Positions 1 to 8,425 of a stretch of DNA of 64,000 bases are shown one piece after another. The translations under genes were made by a program, and so were the position numbers. Source of the DNA: Fimenecus sp045613685. GTDB taxonomy: Bacteria; Bacillota; Clostridia; Oscillospirales; Acutalibacteraceae. The DNA is taken from the NCBI GenBank assembly GCA_045613685.1, contig JAZLBL010000037.1:1-64000 (forward strand), written 5' to 3'. Position 1 is the stretch's first letter. Every line of letters begins with the position of its first letter. Under the pieces are notes generated by a model, which saw only the letters and a list, made by a program, of their open reading frames with translations, was not told the origin of the DNA and made no database searches.

Positions 1-8
1 CAGATAAT

Positions 9-36
9 ATTATACACCAATATGGCTAAAATTCAA
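9..36 (-). promoter_or_regulatory. Leftward promoter at the window edge
   Basis: Read on the minus strand, TTGAAT (36-31) is followed after 16 bp by a perfect TATAAT (14-9). It points off the left edge, so the gene it serves is not visible. Bases 1-65 hold no gene and no clear terminator for spoIIID. Confidence 0.45.
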
Positions 37-65
37 GTGATTTGTGGCAAATTTTATTAATAATT

Positions 66-317
66 CTATTTTTTACACATATATTTTTCTTTTGTTGCCA
101 TACCTCCACGAATATGGCGCTCTGCTTTGTTAATTTCAAGTACTTTTCGCACTTCTTTATATAGATATGGATTTACATTCTTCAATCTTTCAGCAACATC
201 CATGTGCACTGTACTTTTACTTATTCCAAAGGCTTTTGCAGTTGCTCTGACAGTTGCTTCATTTTCAACAATATATGTGCCGAGCATAGACGCTCTTTCT
301 TCAACTAAATCTTTCAA
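66..317 (-). CDS. spoIIID: Sporulation transcriptional regulator SpoIIID
   Basis: This 83-residue protein has the SpoIIID layout: a helix-turn-helix at about residues 23-48 (VRATAKAFGISKSTVH) and a basic C-terminal arm containing RHIRGG. In Bacillus, SpoIIID is a mother-cell DNA-binding protein that reshapes the sigma-E regulon and helps switch on sigma-K. The length matches the family. The start is a TTG at 317, chosen because AGGAGG lies about 8 bases upstream and no in-frame ATG fits better. It is divergent from the phosphatase gene. A sigma-E-like promoter lies at 344-372. Recognition is confident; regulation is inferred. Confidence 0.93.
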   Translation of the reverse strand: MKDLVEERASMLGTYIVENEATVRATAKAFGISKSTVHMDVAERLKNVNPYLYKEVRKVLEINKAERHIRGGMATKEKYMCKK

Positions 318-343
318 ATCAAGCCCTCCTATTCTGTCATAAA

Positions 344-372
344 TTAATATGAAATGCAGAATATGAATATTA
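344..372 (-). promoter_or_regulatory. Candidate sigma-E-type promoter of spoIIID
   Basis: On the minus strand TAATATT (372-366), a 14 bp spacer and CATATTAA (351-344) resemble the sigma-E pattern (KMATATT, about 14 bp, CATACAMT). The -10 matches 5 of 8 positions. spoIIID is sigma-E dependent in Bacillus, which supports the reading. Confidence 0.4.
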
Positions 373-373
373 C

Positions 374-401
374 TTGAAAATTACTTTATTTGTGGTAAAA
401 T
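374..401 (+). promoter_or_regulatory. Vegetative promoter of the phosphatase/GH-like pair
   Basis: TTGAAA (374-379), a 16 bp spacer and TAAAAT (396-401) preceded by TGG form an extended -10 promoter. The expected start of transcription near 408 lies after the first ATG (406), which supports translation from 424. Confidence 0.6.
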
Positions 402-423
402 CAATATGAAAGGTTTTGATTTA

Positions 424-894
424 ATGATTAAAATTATGTTTGTTTGTCATGGAAATATCTGTCGTTCAACCATGGCAGAGTTTGTAATGAAAGATATTGT
501 TAAAAAGAATGGCGTTGAAAACAAATTTCTTATTTGCTCAAGTGCAACAAGTACAGAAGAAATCGGTAGTGATACTCATTGGGGCACAAAGAAAATTCTT
601 GATGAAATGAGTATTCCATACACAAAGCGTCAAGCGGTTCAATTAACAAAATCCGACTATGAAAAATATGATTTCATAATAGGAATGGACAGTGCAAATA
701 TGCGAAATATCAATCGTATAATTGGCTATGACAAGGATAATAAAATACATAAGTTATTAAGTTTTGCTCATATTGACCGTGATGTTGCCGACCCTTGGTA
801 TACAAGGGATTTTAGCACTACTTATGATGATGTTTTGCTTGGTTGCACAAGTTTATTTGAATATATTAAAGGAATTGGTGATATAAATGTTTGA
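424..894 (+). CDS. Low-molecular-weight protein tyrosine phosphatase
   Basis: A 156-residue cytoplasmic phosphatase. The catalytic P-loop CHGNICRS is at residues 8-15, so Cys8 is the nucleophile and Arg14 binds phosphate. The general-acid loop DPW is at about residues 123-125. The fold and length are those of the LMW-PTP family, whose members act on phosphotyrosine or, in some Firmicutes, phosphoarginine; the sequence alone does not tell which. I start at ATG 424 rather than 406: AAAGG lies 10 bases before 424, and the predicted transcript begins after 406. Its end overlaps the next gene by 8 bases, so the two are probably co-translated. No tyrosine kinase is seen nearby. Confidence 0.9.
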   Translation: MIKIMFVCHGNICRSTMAEFVMKDIVKKNGVENKFLICSSATSTEEIGSDTHWGTKKILDEMSIPYTKRQAVQLTKSDYEKYDFIIGMDSANMRNINRIIGYDKDNKIHKLLSFAHIDRDVADPWYTRDFSTTYDDVLLGCTSLFEYIKGIGDINV

Positions 895-3382
895 AAACAA
901 AATACATATTGCTTACGGCTTTCACGTTAACTGTTATCACTCATATCGTGGTGATACAAACGACAATTTAGGTTTTGGCTCTGATATCAGAATTATAAGA
1001 AAAATTCTTGATACACTTACAGAATTCAACGAACAAGGAATTCCTGTTAAGGGTACTTGGGATACAGAAAACTTTTTCTCACTTCAAAAAATCTTGCCCG
1101 AATATGCTCCTGATATCATTGAGAAAATGAAAGAGCGTGTTATTAAATATGGCGATGAAAATATCATTATGGGTTATAACAATGGTGCTCTTTCTGCAAT
1201 GACAGAAGACGAATTCTGTGAAAGTATAAATCTTGCTATCACAAACCCTGATGGAAGCGGACTACAAGACATTTTTGGTACTTGTGAAAAGATTGTCCGT
1301 CCACAAGAAGTAATGTTTACTCCATCTCAAGTGAGTTTGTATAACAAGCTTGATATAAAGGCACTTTGCCTTTATTACAGTTGTGTACCTTTTGATGCAT
1401 TCAGAACAATAATCCCAAAACTCTCTGACGAAGAAGCATTTAACCCACTCACCTACACTTACAATGGTGAAAGCATGACAATTATTCCTACATATTCAAA
1501 CTCTGATGTCTGTGATGCAGGTTGTCTTCGTGCTTGGGTTAAAGATTTGAGAAACAAGCAAGAATCAGGTGAAATCAATAACGACCTTTTCTTGTTTATC
1601 AATATGGATGCTGATGCGATATTCTGGGAAACTATTGATATGGGCAAAATGACGGGTAAAATCGCAAATACTGATGGTATTCACGGTCTTGTCAAAGAAG
1701 TTGCGGATTTACCTTATGTTGTATTTGACACTCCTGGTGGATACATAAAAACACATAAACCAATCGGTAAAATTGAATTCACACAGGACACTGCTGACGG
1801 TAATTTTACTGGTTATGCTTCTTGGTCTGAAAAACCATTTAACAGACAAATTTGGACTCGAATTGAACGCGCAAGAGCAATGTCAAAGATTACAAGTGAG
1901 AGAGATATGCTCTCACCATCATTCAAAAACAGAGTACTTTTGCTTTCAACAACTCATTTTGGACTTGCTACACCTGTTTTAAATATTCAAAGAGAAAAAA
2001 CTGCTCTCCAATTAAGTGAAAAGGTTATCGCAGACGAAGTTTCTGCAATGCCAAAGACTAAAAAGATTACAGTTCACAATATTAACAACTCGCTCTTACA
2101 AAGTGTGCAAGTTAAAATTAAAGAAAACATCTCTGATATTTCTTCATTAGTTGTAAAATCCAAATATCTTGAAGATTTTGTTGCTGTTGCAACTGATGAC
2201 GAATGCAAATCTGCTTTCTTAATCTTGAAGTTCAAAAAGATTAAAGATAAATATGACATAGAAATTTCATTTGATGGCAAAAAAGAAAAAACACCACTTA
2301 AAAACTTGCTTGAAACAAATCGAATGCAGTTAATGTTCACACCAAATGGACAAATTGCATTTGCTCAGATTGACGGTAAAAAAATTGGTGACTATGATTT
2401 CTTACAATCATATATCACCTATGGTAAAAACAAATATGAGTTTAAAAACACAAGCACGTCTCCTCTTTCTGTTGGTGGCAACGGATATGGTGTGAGTGTT
2501 AAAGGCGAAATACATTTGCCTAAAGAAATTGATTCGGGTAATTACACATTTGATTTCTTTGCTACACCATTTTCAGATGCTATTTTTGTTCGCACAACAG
2601 TTAAATATCCATATACAGCCGAAACAACATCAATCTCAACTGAAAACTCAGCTCTTGGTAGATATAGTGACATGCAATGGAAAGAAACTGTACCATTTCA
2701 GATTACACCAAAACTCAATGGTGATATTTCAGTCATTAAGAGAAACTTTATGGATGATGTTTCTTCATTCAGGACTCAAAGTTTCCCTGAATGTGATGCT
2801 AAAAACGACCATATTGATTCATTTAATCATCAATTAACAGGTGGATTTGTCGGTCTATATGATGAAAATGGTGGTATTATAGTAGCAAATTCAAGACAAG
2901 TGCTCTCATCAATGGCACATTGCCCTATGAGATTAGAAAAAGACAAGACTGTTAGAATGAATCCTTATGGAACTTATTACGGCAAGCAAAGACATCATTT
3001 CGGCAGAGCAAAAGACGAAATTCTGGACACATATACACTTGTTGCTGCTCAAGGCAAGAGCATTGCTCCATCATATAATGGTAGTCAAGAAACAGCAATT
3101 TTCGGACTTTATCCAATGTCAAAAGACGGAATTTCACTTGATGAGAGAAATGAAATTTGTGCTTTTGCTGATGGTCCAGTGATAACAACCAATGATAATA
3201 GTATCATTTCACCATTCAGTGACGATAATGTTATTCTTTACGAAAGCAAATCAGATGGAATAAATGAAAAAGACCTGAAAAATCCTGTTTTAACAGGATT
3301 TTCAGGTAATCTTGGAAAATACATTACAAATGGTGCAAAAGCGATTACACACATAATTAAAACTCAAATAAAGGCAAAATAA
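887..3382 (+). CDS. Large GH38/GH57-like protein, putative glycosidase
   Basis: An 831-residue protein without signal peptide or membrane segment, so probably cytoplasmic. The N-terminal 260 residues look like the (beta/alpha)7 barrel shared by GH38, GH57 and NodB-type enzymes: an early HVNCYHSYRGD motif, GTWDTENFFS near residue 60 and an acidic MDADAIFWE near residue 240. The stretch after about residue 310 (SWSEKPFNRQIWTRIERAR) recalls the helical middle domain of alpha-mannosidases. The remaining 450 residues look beta-rich, as in GH38 C-terminal parts. I cannot name the substrate or confirm catalytic residues. The start overlaps the phosphatase stop by 8 bases with GGTGAT upstream. It could instead be a polysaccharide deacetylase-like or phosphorylase-like protein. 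Confidence 0.5.
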   Translation: MFENKIHIAYGFHVNCYHSYRGDTNDNLGFGSDIRIIRKILDTLTEFNEQGIPVKGTWDTENFFSLQKILPEYAPDIIEKMKERVIKYGDENIIMGYNNGALSAMTEDEFCESINLAITNPDGSGLQDIFGTCEKIVRPQEVMFTPSQVSLYNKLDIKALCLYYSCVPFDAFRTIIPKLSDEEAFNPLTYTYNGESMTIIPTYSNSDVCDAGCLRAWVKDLRNKQESGEINNDLFLFINMDADAIFWETIDMGKMTGKIANTDGIHGLVKEVADLPYVVFDTPGGYIKTHKPIGKIEFTQDTADGNFTGYASWSEKPFNRQIWTRIERARAMSKITSERDMLSPSFKNRVLLLSTTHFGLATPVLNIQREKTALQLSEKVIADEVSAMPKTKKITVHNINNSLLQSVQVKIKENISDISSLVVKSKYLEDFVAVATDDECKSAFLILKFKKIKDKYDIEISFDGKKEKTPLKNLLETNRMQLMFTPNGQIAFAQIDGKKIGDYDFLQSYITYGKNKYEFKNTSTSPLSVGGNGYGVSVKGEIHLPKEIDSGNYTFDFFATPFSDAIFVRTTVKYPYTAETTSISTENSALGRYSDMQWKETVPFQITPKLNGDISVIKRNFMDDVSSFRTQSFPECDAKNDHIDSFNHQLTGGFVGLYDENGGIIVANSRQVLSSMAHCPMRLEKDKTVRMNPYGTYYGKQRHHFGRAKDEILDTYTLVAAQGKSIAPSYNGSQETAIFGLYPMSKDGISLDERNEICAFADGPVITTNDNSIISPFSDDNVILYESKSDGINEKDLKNPVLTGFSGNLGKYITNGAKAITHIIKTQIKAK

Positions 3383-3389
3383 GAACCCG

Positions 3390-3418
3390 ACCCGTACACA
3401 TTAAAAATGCGTACGGGT
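3390..3418 (+). other. Stem-loop after the GH-like gene
   Basis: ACCCGTAC (3390-3397) pairs perfectly with GTACGGGT (3411-3418) just after the stop codon. No T-run follows, so it is not a classical terminator; it may protect the 3' end or act with the terminator 27 bases downstream. Confidence 0.5.
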
Positions 3419-3444
3419 ACCCCGGAACCTTGTTGTTGCACATT

Positions 3445-3473
3445 AAAAAAGCAGGCGTTTGCCTGCTTTTATT
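3445..3473. terminator. Bidirectional terminator
   Basis: AAAAGCAGGC, loop GTTT, GCCTGCTTTT. A-run and T-run flank the stem, so it can serve both the GH-like gene (plus) and the flavoprotein gene (minus), whose stop codon is at its edge. Confidence 0.85.
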
Positions 3474-4876
3474 TATTTGATATAGCCTAATTTCTTGAGA
3501 ATTTCAGGGTCACAAGTATTTTCTGCAACAGAGCCGATTTCTGCCCAGAGTTTATCTGCTTTCGATTTCCATACAGGGAATTGTTCAAAATGTTCAGGAT
3601 AATTATCATAAAGTGCGCCAACCTGAGCACTATATTTAAGTCCTTTAACAAGTCTTGCAATAGTTGCGGGTTTAAGTTTCTTTGTTGCAATGCCCTTTGC
3701 AATACCAGAAACAATATCTGCAATCATTTTACCTGATAAATTAAGTCCTGTATCCATTCCACCAAGAATAGCTTCACTGAATAAAATGTCGTTTTCAAAA
3801 AGGTATTCTGCTTCGTCATATCCGATTGTGATAACCCCCATAAGAAGTGGGCGCATTGAGTCAAAATCTTTGCCCTGTGCTTTCATATAGCGTTTATTAA
3901 TGCTCCACATTCTTTCTTTTGTGAGATATTTATCAGATTTAAGAAGATTTGAGATAACTTCAACTGCGATTTCACCTGCTACAAGTGAAGATGTGCAACC
4001 TTCACCACAAGTTGGTTTTGTATGACAAGCTGCATCGCCAAGAGCAATAAATCCATCATCAACAAGTGAATAAACAGATGTATGATATGGTGTCATACCT
4101 TTTTCAATACGCTCAACTTTATATTCAGGGAAGTTTGTATTCTTCATAAAATCTTCATTGAAGATTTTTTCTGCATAGTCATAACCATAGAATGCACCGA
4201 TGCCAAGAATCGCACCATTAGGGTTATCAGATGGTGCTGACCATGATTTATATTGCATAAAGAAACCATCTAAATCTCTTGGATTAAAATCATTTTTAAG
4301 ATATTCAGCATAATAAAGCACAACATAAAGAATGTCTTTGTTTGTGAGCTTAAAGTTTCCAACAACTGATGTATCAGGAAGTTTTGTGCGAGCTACTGCT
4401 GGAATACCCGAGCAATCAGCAACTATTCTTGCATATGCTTCTTTTTCACCATCTGCCGTGTTATATTTTACACCTATAATTTTGCCATCTTCATAAATAA
4501 AATCTTCAAAAGATGCGCCATAGATAATTTCTGCTCCACCTTTTTTAGCTCGGTCAGCCATAGCCATAATGTAGTCATGTTTATGTAAACCGATAACTGG
4601 TGCTTCTGCACATGCTTTTGGGTGATTGCCATAAGGCGACAACATTGTTGAGTGAGCAAATGAGAATTCGCGTAAAGGGTCACCTTCTTCTGGAATTAAT
4701 AAATCAAATTTTTCCATATCATATTTACCCATATGGAAAACATCATATTCTCTTGAAACATTGTCAGACTCTTGCTTTTCAATAACTAAAACTTTAAAGC
4801 CTTGTTCTGCCATTTTATAAGCAAACCAACACCCTGTTGTTGATGCGCCAACAACTAATACATCATATTTTTTCAT
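3473..4876 (-). CDS. FAD-dependent oxidoreductase, geranylgeranyl reductase family
   Basis: A 467-residue flavoprotein. The N-terminal Rossmann motif (VVGASTTGCWFAYKMAEQG) binds FAD, followed by an acidic E at the end of strand 2 (VIEKQ). The second FAD contact GDAACHTKPTCGEG lies near residue 285; in this family it usually reads GDAAGxxxPxxxEG, so the Cys residues are a local feature. Relatives reduce isoprenoid chains, hydroxylate aromatics or reduce flavin-bound substrates; the substrate cannot be read here. I chose ATG 4876 over an upstream TTG (4882) because a GGGGGA site is well spaced to it. ispE, an isoprenoid-precursor gene, lies 21 bases upstream in the same direction, which suggests but does not prove an isoprenoid substrate. 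Confidence 0.75.
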   Translation of the reverse strand: MKKYDVLVVGASTTGCWFAYKMAEQGFKVLVIEKQESDNVSREYDVFHMGKYDMEKFDLLIPEEGDPLREFSFAHSTMLSPYGNHPKACAEAPVIGLHKHDYIMAMADRAKKGGAEIIYGASFEDFIYEDGKIIGVKYNTADGEKEAYARIVADCSGIPAVARTKLPDTSVVGNFKLTNKDILYVVLYYAEYLKNDFNPRDLDGFFMQYKSWSAPSDNPNGAILGIGAFYGYDYAEKIFNEDFMKNTNFPEYKVERIEKGMTPYHTSVYSLVDDGFIALGDAACHTKPTCGEGCTSSLVAGEIAVEVISNLLKSDKYLTKERMWSINKRYMKAQGKDFDSMRPLLMGVITIGYDEAEYLFENDILFSEAILGGMDTGLNLSGKMIADIVSGIAKGIATKKLKPATIARLVKGLKYSAQVGALYDNYPEHFEQFPVWKSKADKLWAEIGSVAENTCDPEILKKLGYIK

Positions 4877-4897
4877 AACCAATCCCCCAACTAATTT

Positions 4898-5764
4898 TTA
4901 GTCTATTTCAAATATGCCTTGATTAATAGGCTTACAGATATAAACCTGGTTATATTTTGATTTAAGTTTGTCATAACAATCGTTTGCCTTTTTCCCATCA
5001 GAGAATAAACCAAACACAGTTGGTCCACTACCACTCATACAACAAGCATCAGCACCACATTTTCGCATAACACCTTTGATGTGTGGTCGTTTTGGAACTT
5101 CGACTGATTGTTCAAAAACATTGCCACAAAGTGAACAAATTTTTTCATAATCAGCATTTGAAACTGCATCAATCATTGAAACTCTATCAAGATGACGCAC
5201 ACGTGTCAATGCGTCAAATTCTGCATAAGCTTCTGGTGTCGAGACATCTTGTTCAGGTTTGCAAAGAACTATATAACACTCAGGTAAATCTTTAACTGGT
5301 GCAATTACATTACCTGTACCAAGAGAAACAGCAGTGCCACCTGTGAGACTAAACGGAATATCTGCACCAACTTTATTACCTATTTCGCAAAGTTCTTTTT
5401 GCGAAAGATTTGTATTATAAATTTTATTTAAACAATAAATTACAGCTGCACCATCAGCACTACCACCAGCAACACCAGCAGCCATAGGAATATTCTTTTC
5501 TATTTTAATTGTTACCCAAATATCACTTATATTACAATATTCAAAAAACGTCATTGCACATTTATAAGCAATATTCTTTTCATTACAAGGTACACCATCT
5601 TTATCGCATTGAATAATAATCTTTTTTTCTTTGTTTTTATCAACTGTGACAACATCAAAAAGGTCAACGGATTGCATAATCATAAAAAGGCTATGATATC
5701 CGTTATCAAGACGTTTTAAAATATCGAGCATCAAATTGATTTTTGCTGCTGCTTTAACTTTCAT
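4898..5764 (-). CDS. ispE: 4-diphosphocytidyl-2-C-methyl-D-erythritol kinase
   Basis: A 288-residue GHMP-family kinase that phosphorylates the 2-hydroxyl of CDP-methylerythritol in the MEP isoprenoid pathway. It shows the N-terminal AKIN with catalytic Lys8, the ATP-binding loop PMAAGVAGGSADGAAV (93-108), and GADIPF with Asp135 as the other catalytic residue. The C-terminal SGSGPTVFG motif is present. Length is typical. It follows the PHP phosphatase by only 3 bases, so they are co-transcribed. The loop reads GVAGGSADG rather than the common GLGGGSSDA, a mild variation. Confidence 0.95.
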   Translation of the reverse strand: MKVKAAAKINLMLDILKRLDNGYHSLFMIMQSVDLFDVVTVDKNKEKKIIIQCDKDGVPCNEKNIAYKCAMTFFEYCNISDIWVTIKIEKNIPMAAGVAGGSADGAAVIYCLNKIYNTNLSQKELCEIGNKVGADIPFSLTGGTAVSLGTGNVIAPVKDLPECYIVLCKPEQDVSTPEAYAEFDALTRVRHLDRVSMIDAVSNADYEKICSLCGNVFEQSVEVPKRPHIKGVMRKCGADACCMSGSGPTVFGLFSDGKKANDCYDKLKSKYNQVYICKPINQGIFEID

Positions 5765-5767
5765 AGT

Positions 5768-6592
5768 TTAGTCCTCCTTTTCGATTTTCATAAGCATTGG
5801 TGTTCTTTTTTGGAAGAATGTAATACACTCAAAACCAGCTTCAAGTGCCGCATCATAAGCTAAATCAATATCAGCAGCGAGATGCTCTGCATAATGAGCA
5901 TCAGAACCTATTGTTACATATCTTCCACCAATCTCTTTAAATCTCTTTATAATATCAATTTCAGGTGATAATTTGTTAAGAGGTTGTCTAAGTGCTGCTG
6001 TATTAATTTCCAATGCTATGCCCTTTTCGGCAGTTAACTTGAGAATTTTTTCAATTTGTTCATTGAATTTTGACAAATCAATTTCAAGATTTGATTTTGA
6101 ATAGAAATATCTCAAAGGATAAGTTAGATGTGCAAGAACATCAAAATTACCCCATTCGAGCATTATGATAATTTCGTCAAAATACTGCTTTAATAATTCT
6201 TCTGCTTCAAAAAGTGTAAGATTTTCCATAAAATAGAAATCTTCACCACCGCGAAGATTATGAACAGAACCGATAATCTGGTCATATTCATATCTCTTTA
6301 TTATATCTTCTGAACATTCGATATCATATGCAGGTTGTCCAAGTTCAATGCCGTTAAGAACAATCATTTTCCCCCTAAAAGCAGAACGTACTTTTGACAC
6401 TTCAAAGAAAGCCTGAAAAATTCTTTTTTCATATTCAGAATCCGCTCTAAATTGGTCAACTTCACAATGGTCAGTAAAAGCAATAACTCTTAAATCAAGC
6501 ACTTCTGCTTTTTCACAAAAAAATGTTGCAGAGTGATTACCATCAAATGAATTATCAGTGTGAACGTGTAAATCTACTATATTTTTATACAT
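5768..6592 (-). CDS. PHP-domain histidinol-phosphatase family protein
   Basis: A 274-residue PHP metal-dependent phosphoesterase. H9 and H11 (DLHVHTD) and FTDHCE near residue 40 are metal ligands; later ones are IGSVHNL and GSDAHYAEH near the C-terminus. The overall pattern is that of HisJ/HisK histidinol phosphatases, but no other his gene is present, so another sugar or nucleotide phosphate substrate is possible. The SD site is GGAGGTG before ATG 6592. It is the first gene of the PHP-ispE-reductase operon. Confidence 0.8.
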   Translation of the reverse strand: MYKNIVDLHVHTDNSFDGNHSATFFCEKAEVLDLRVIAFTDHCEVDQFRADSEYEKRIFQAFFEVSKVRSAFRGKMIVLNGIELGQPAYDIECSEDIIKRYEYDQIIGSVHNLRGGEDFYFMENLTLFEAEELLKQYFDEIIIMLEWGNFDVLAHLTYPLRYFYSKSNLEIDLSKFNEQIEKILKLTAEKGIALEINTAALRQPLNKLSPEIDIIKRFKEIGGRYVTIGSDAHYAEHLAADIDLAYDAALEAGFECITFFQKRTPMLMKIEKED

Positions 6593-6624
6593 TTTTTACA
6601 CCTCCGTATGTACTACCTACAATA

Positions 6625-6652
6625 ATTTTACTACATTTTTCAAATTTTTCAA
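6625..6652 (-). promoter_or_regulatory. Promoter of the PHP-ispE-reductase operon
   Basis: Minus strand TTGAAA (6652-6647), 16 bp, TAAAAT (6630-6625), about 30 bases before ATG 6592. Confidence 0.5.
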
Positions 6653-6689
6653 CTTTATTTACAAAAATAATAAACTAATTATTTTAGTA

Positions 6690-6718
6690 TTCACTTTTAT
6701 AGGGATTTGTGATAAAAT
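6690..6718 (+). promoter_or_regulatory. Promoter of the ACT/DUF711 pair
   Basis: TTCACT (6690-6695), 17 bp, TAAAAT (6713-6718), followed by an A-rich leader and GGAGGT before ATG 6748. Confidence 0.55.
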
Positions 6719-6747
6719 AAATAAAAAAAATTTTGGAGGTAATATTC

Positions 6748-7017
6748 ATGAGAGGTATTATCACTGTTGTAGGTAAGGATATGGTTGGTATTCTTGCTAA
6801 AGTTTCAGGAATTTGTTCTGAATATAATGTAAATGTTATTGAAGTATCTCAGTCAATTTTACAAGATATGTTTTGCATGATTATGCTTGTTGACCTTGAG
6901 AAATGCAATATCTCATTTACTGATTTTTCTGATAAGGTTACAGCAATGGGCAATGAAATGGCTCTTTCAATTCATGTTATGCACGAAGATATTTTCAACT
7001 CTATGCACAGAATATAA
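6748..7017 (+). CDS. ACT-domain protein, UPF0237 family
   Basis: A 90-residue stand-alone ACT domain: the first strand is RGIITVVGKD, followed by a helix with GILAKVSGIC, a typical amino-acid-sensing dimer fold. The start is ATG 6748, preceded by GGAGGT with 7-base spacing. It is followed after 12 bases by the DUF711 gene; this ACT-DUF711 pair recurs in many bacteria and suggests the ACT protein regulates or partners the larger one. The ligand is unknown. Confidence 0.85.
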   Translation: MRGIITVVGKDMVGILAKVSGICSEYNVNVIEVSQSILQDMFCMIMLVDLEKCNISFTDFSDKVTAMGNEMALSIHVMHEDIFNSMHRI

Positions 7018-7029
7018 GTAGGTATAAAA

Positions 7030-8385
7030 ATGATTAATACACACGATATACTTGAAACAATCAATATGATTCAAGATGAAAATCTTGATATCAGAACAAT
7101 CACCATGGGTATTTCACTTCTTGACTGTTGCACAGGTGATGCAAAATCAACTTGTGATAATATTTATGAGAAGATGACCCGAAAAGCTGAAAATCTTGTT
7201 AAAACTGGTGAAGATATTGAAAAGCAATATGGTATTCCAATTATCAACAAGAGAATTTCCGTTACACCGATTTCTATGATTCTTGCATCTGGTAAAGGCG
7301 ACCCTGTTTTATATGCAAAAACACTTGAGAAAGTAGCACAGACTGTTGGTGTAAACTTTATCGGCGGATATTCTGCACTTGTTCAAAAAGGATTTGCTGC
7401 TGGTGATGAAGCACTTATCCGCAGTATTCCTGAAGCACTTGATGTGACTGAACACATCTGTTCATCTGTTAATATCGGTTCAACAAAAGCAGGTATTAAT
7501 ATGGATGCAGTTAAGCTTATGGGACAAATTATCAAAGAATCTGCAGAAGTTACTGCAAATAAAGGTTGCATTGGTCCTGCAAAGTTGGTTGTATTCTGTA
7601 ACGCTCCTGAAGATAATCCATTTATGGCAGGTGCATTCCATGGCGTTGGTGAGCCTGACTGTGTAATTAATGTTGGTGTATCGGGTCCTGGCGTTGTGCG
7701 TTCAGCAATTTCAAAAATACCTAATGCGAATATTACTGAAATCGCAGATATGGTTAAGCGTACTGCATTCAAAATCACAAGAATGGGGCAGCTTGTTGCT
7801 TGTGAAGCATCAAAAAGATTGGATGTTCCATTCGGCATTGTTGATTTATCATTAGCACCAACCCCTGCAATCGGTGACTCTGTTGCGTACATTCTTGAAG
7901 AAATGGGACTTGAACAATGTGGTGCACATGGCACAACTGCATGTCTTGCTCTTCTTAATGATGCTGTTAAAAAAGGTGGCGTTATGGCATCATCACATGT
8001 TGGTGGTCTTTCAGGTGCATTCATTCCTGTTTCTGAAGACGCAGGTATGATTGCAGCAGCTACAAGCGGTGCATTAACAATAGAAAAACTTGAAGCAATG
8101 ACTTGTGTTTGTTCAGTTGGTCTTGATATGATTATTGTACCAGGTGACACAACCGCAGAAGTTCTTTCAGGTATTATTGCTGACGAGGCTGCTATCGGTA
8201 TGGTTAACTCAAAAACAACTGCAGTAAGACTTATTCCTGCTATTGGCAAAAATATTGGTGATACACTTAATTTCGGTGGACTTTTAGGATATGGCCCAGT
8301 TATGAAATTAAACACTGCATCCCCTGCTAAATTTATTAACCGTGGTGGTCGAATCCCTGCACCATTACAGAGTTTGAAAAACTAA
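7030..8385 (+). CDS. DUF711/UPF0210 (PFL-like) family protein
   Basis: A 451-residue protein recognised as the UPF0210 family, annotated as PFL-like from its relation to pyruvate formate-lyase-type barrels. It has Gly-rich loops (SGPGVV, AHGTTACL, GGLSGAFIPVSED) that probably form an active site, but no glycyl-radical motif is visible. The biochemical role is not established. The SD is weak (TAGGTATAAAA before ATG 7030), so translation may couple to the ACT gene 12 bases upstream. A strong terminator ends this two-gene unit. Confidence 0.85.
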   Translation: MINTHDILETINMIQDENLDIRTITMGISLLDCCTGDAKSTCDNIYEKMTRKAENLVKTGEDIEKQYGIPIINKRISVTPISMILASGKGDPVLYAKTLEKVAQTVGVNFIGGYSALVQKGFAAGDEALIRSIPEALDVTEHICSSVNIGSTKAGINMDAVKLMGQIIKESAEVTANKGCIGPAKLVVFCNAPEDNPFMAGAFHGVGEPDCVINVGVSGPGVVRSAISKIPNANITEIADMVKRTAFKITRMGQLVACEASKRLDVPFGIVDLSLAPTPAIGDSVAYILEEMGLEQCGAHGTTACLALLNDAVKKGGVMASSHVGGLSGAFIPVSEDAGMIAAATSGALTIEKLEAMTCVCSVGLDMIIVPGDTTAEVLSGIIADEAAIGMVNSKTTAVRLIPAIGKNIGDTLNFGGLLGYGPVMKLNTASPAKFINRGGRIPAPLQSLKN

Positions 8386-8393
8386 ATAAGTTT

Positions 8394-8424
8394 GGGTAGT
8401 AGCAAATCGCTACTACCCTTTTTT
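8394..8424 (+). terminator. Terminator after the ACT/DUF711 pair
   Basis: GGGTAGTAGC, loop AAATC, GCTACTACCC, then TTTTTT. A perfect 10 bp stem with a T-run on the plus strand. Confidence 0.9.
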
Positions 8425-8425
8425 A

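Noticed and set aside
406..423. Upstream ATG for the tyrosine phosphatase
   Set aside because: The predicted transcript begins near 408 and the SD overlaps this codon, so 424 is better.
3390..3418. CRISPR-like or mobile-element repeat from the GTAC-rich dyad
   Set aside because: It is a single stem-loop after a stop codon with no repeated copies or spacers.
7383..8315. 310-codon open frame antisense to the DUF711 gene
   Set aside because: It lies wholly opposite a well-recognised gene, has no plausible ribosome site and its product is low-complexity Ser/Pro/Ile-rich, typical of a shadow frame.
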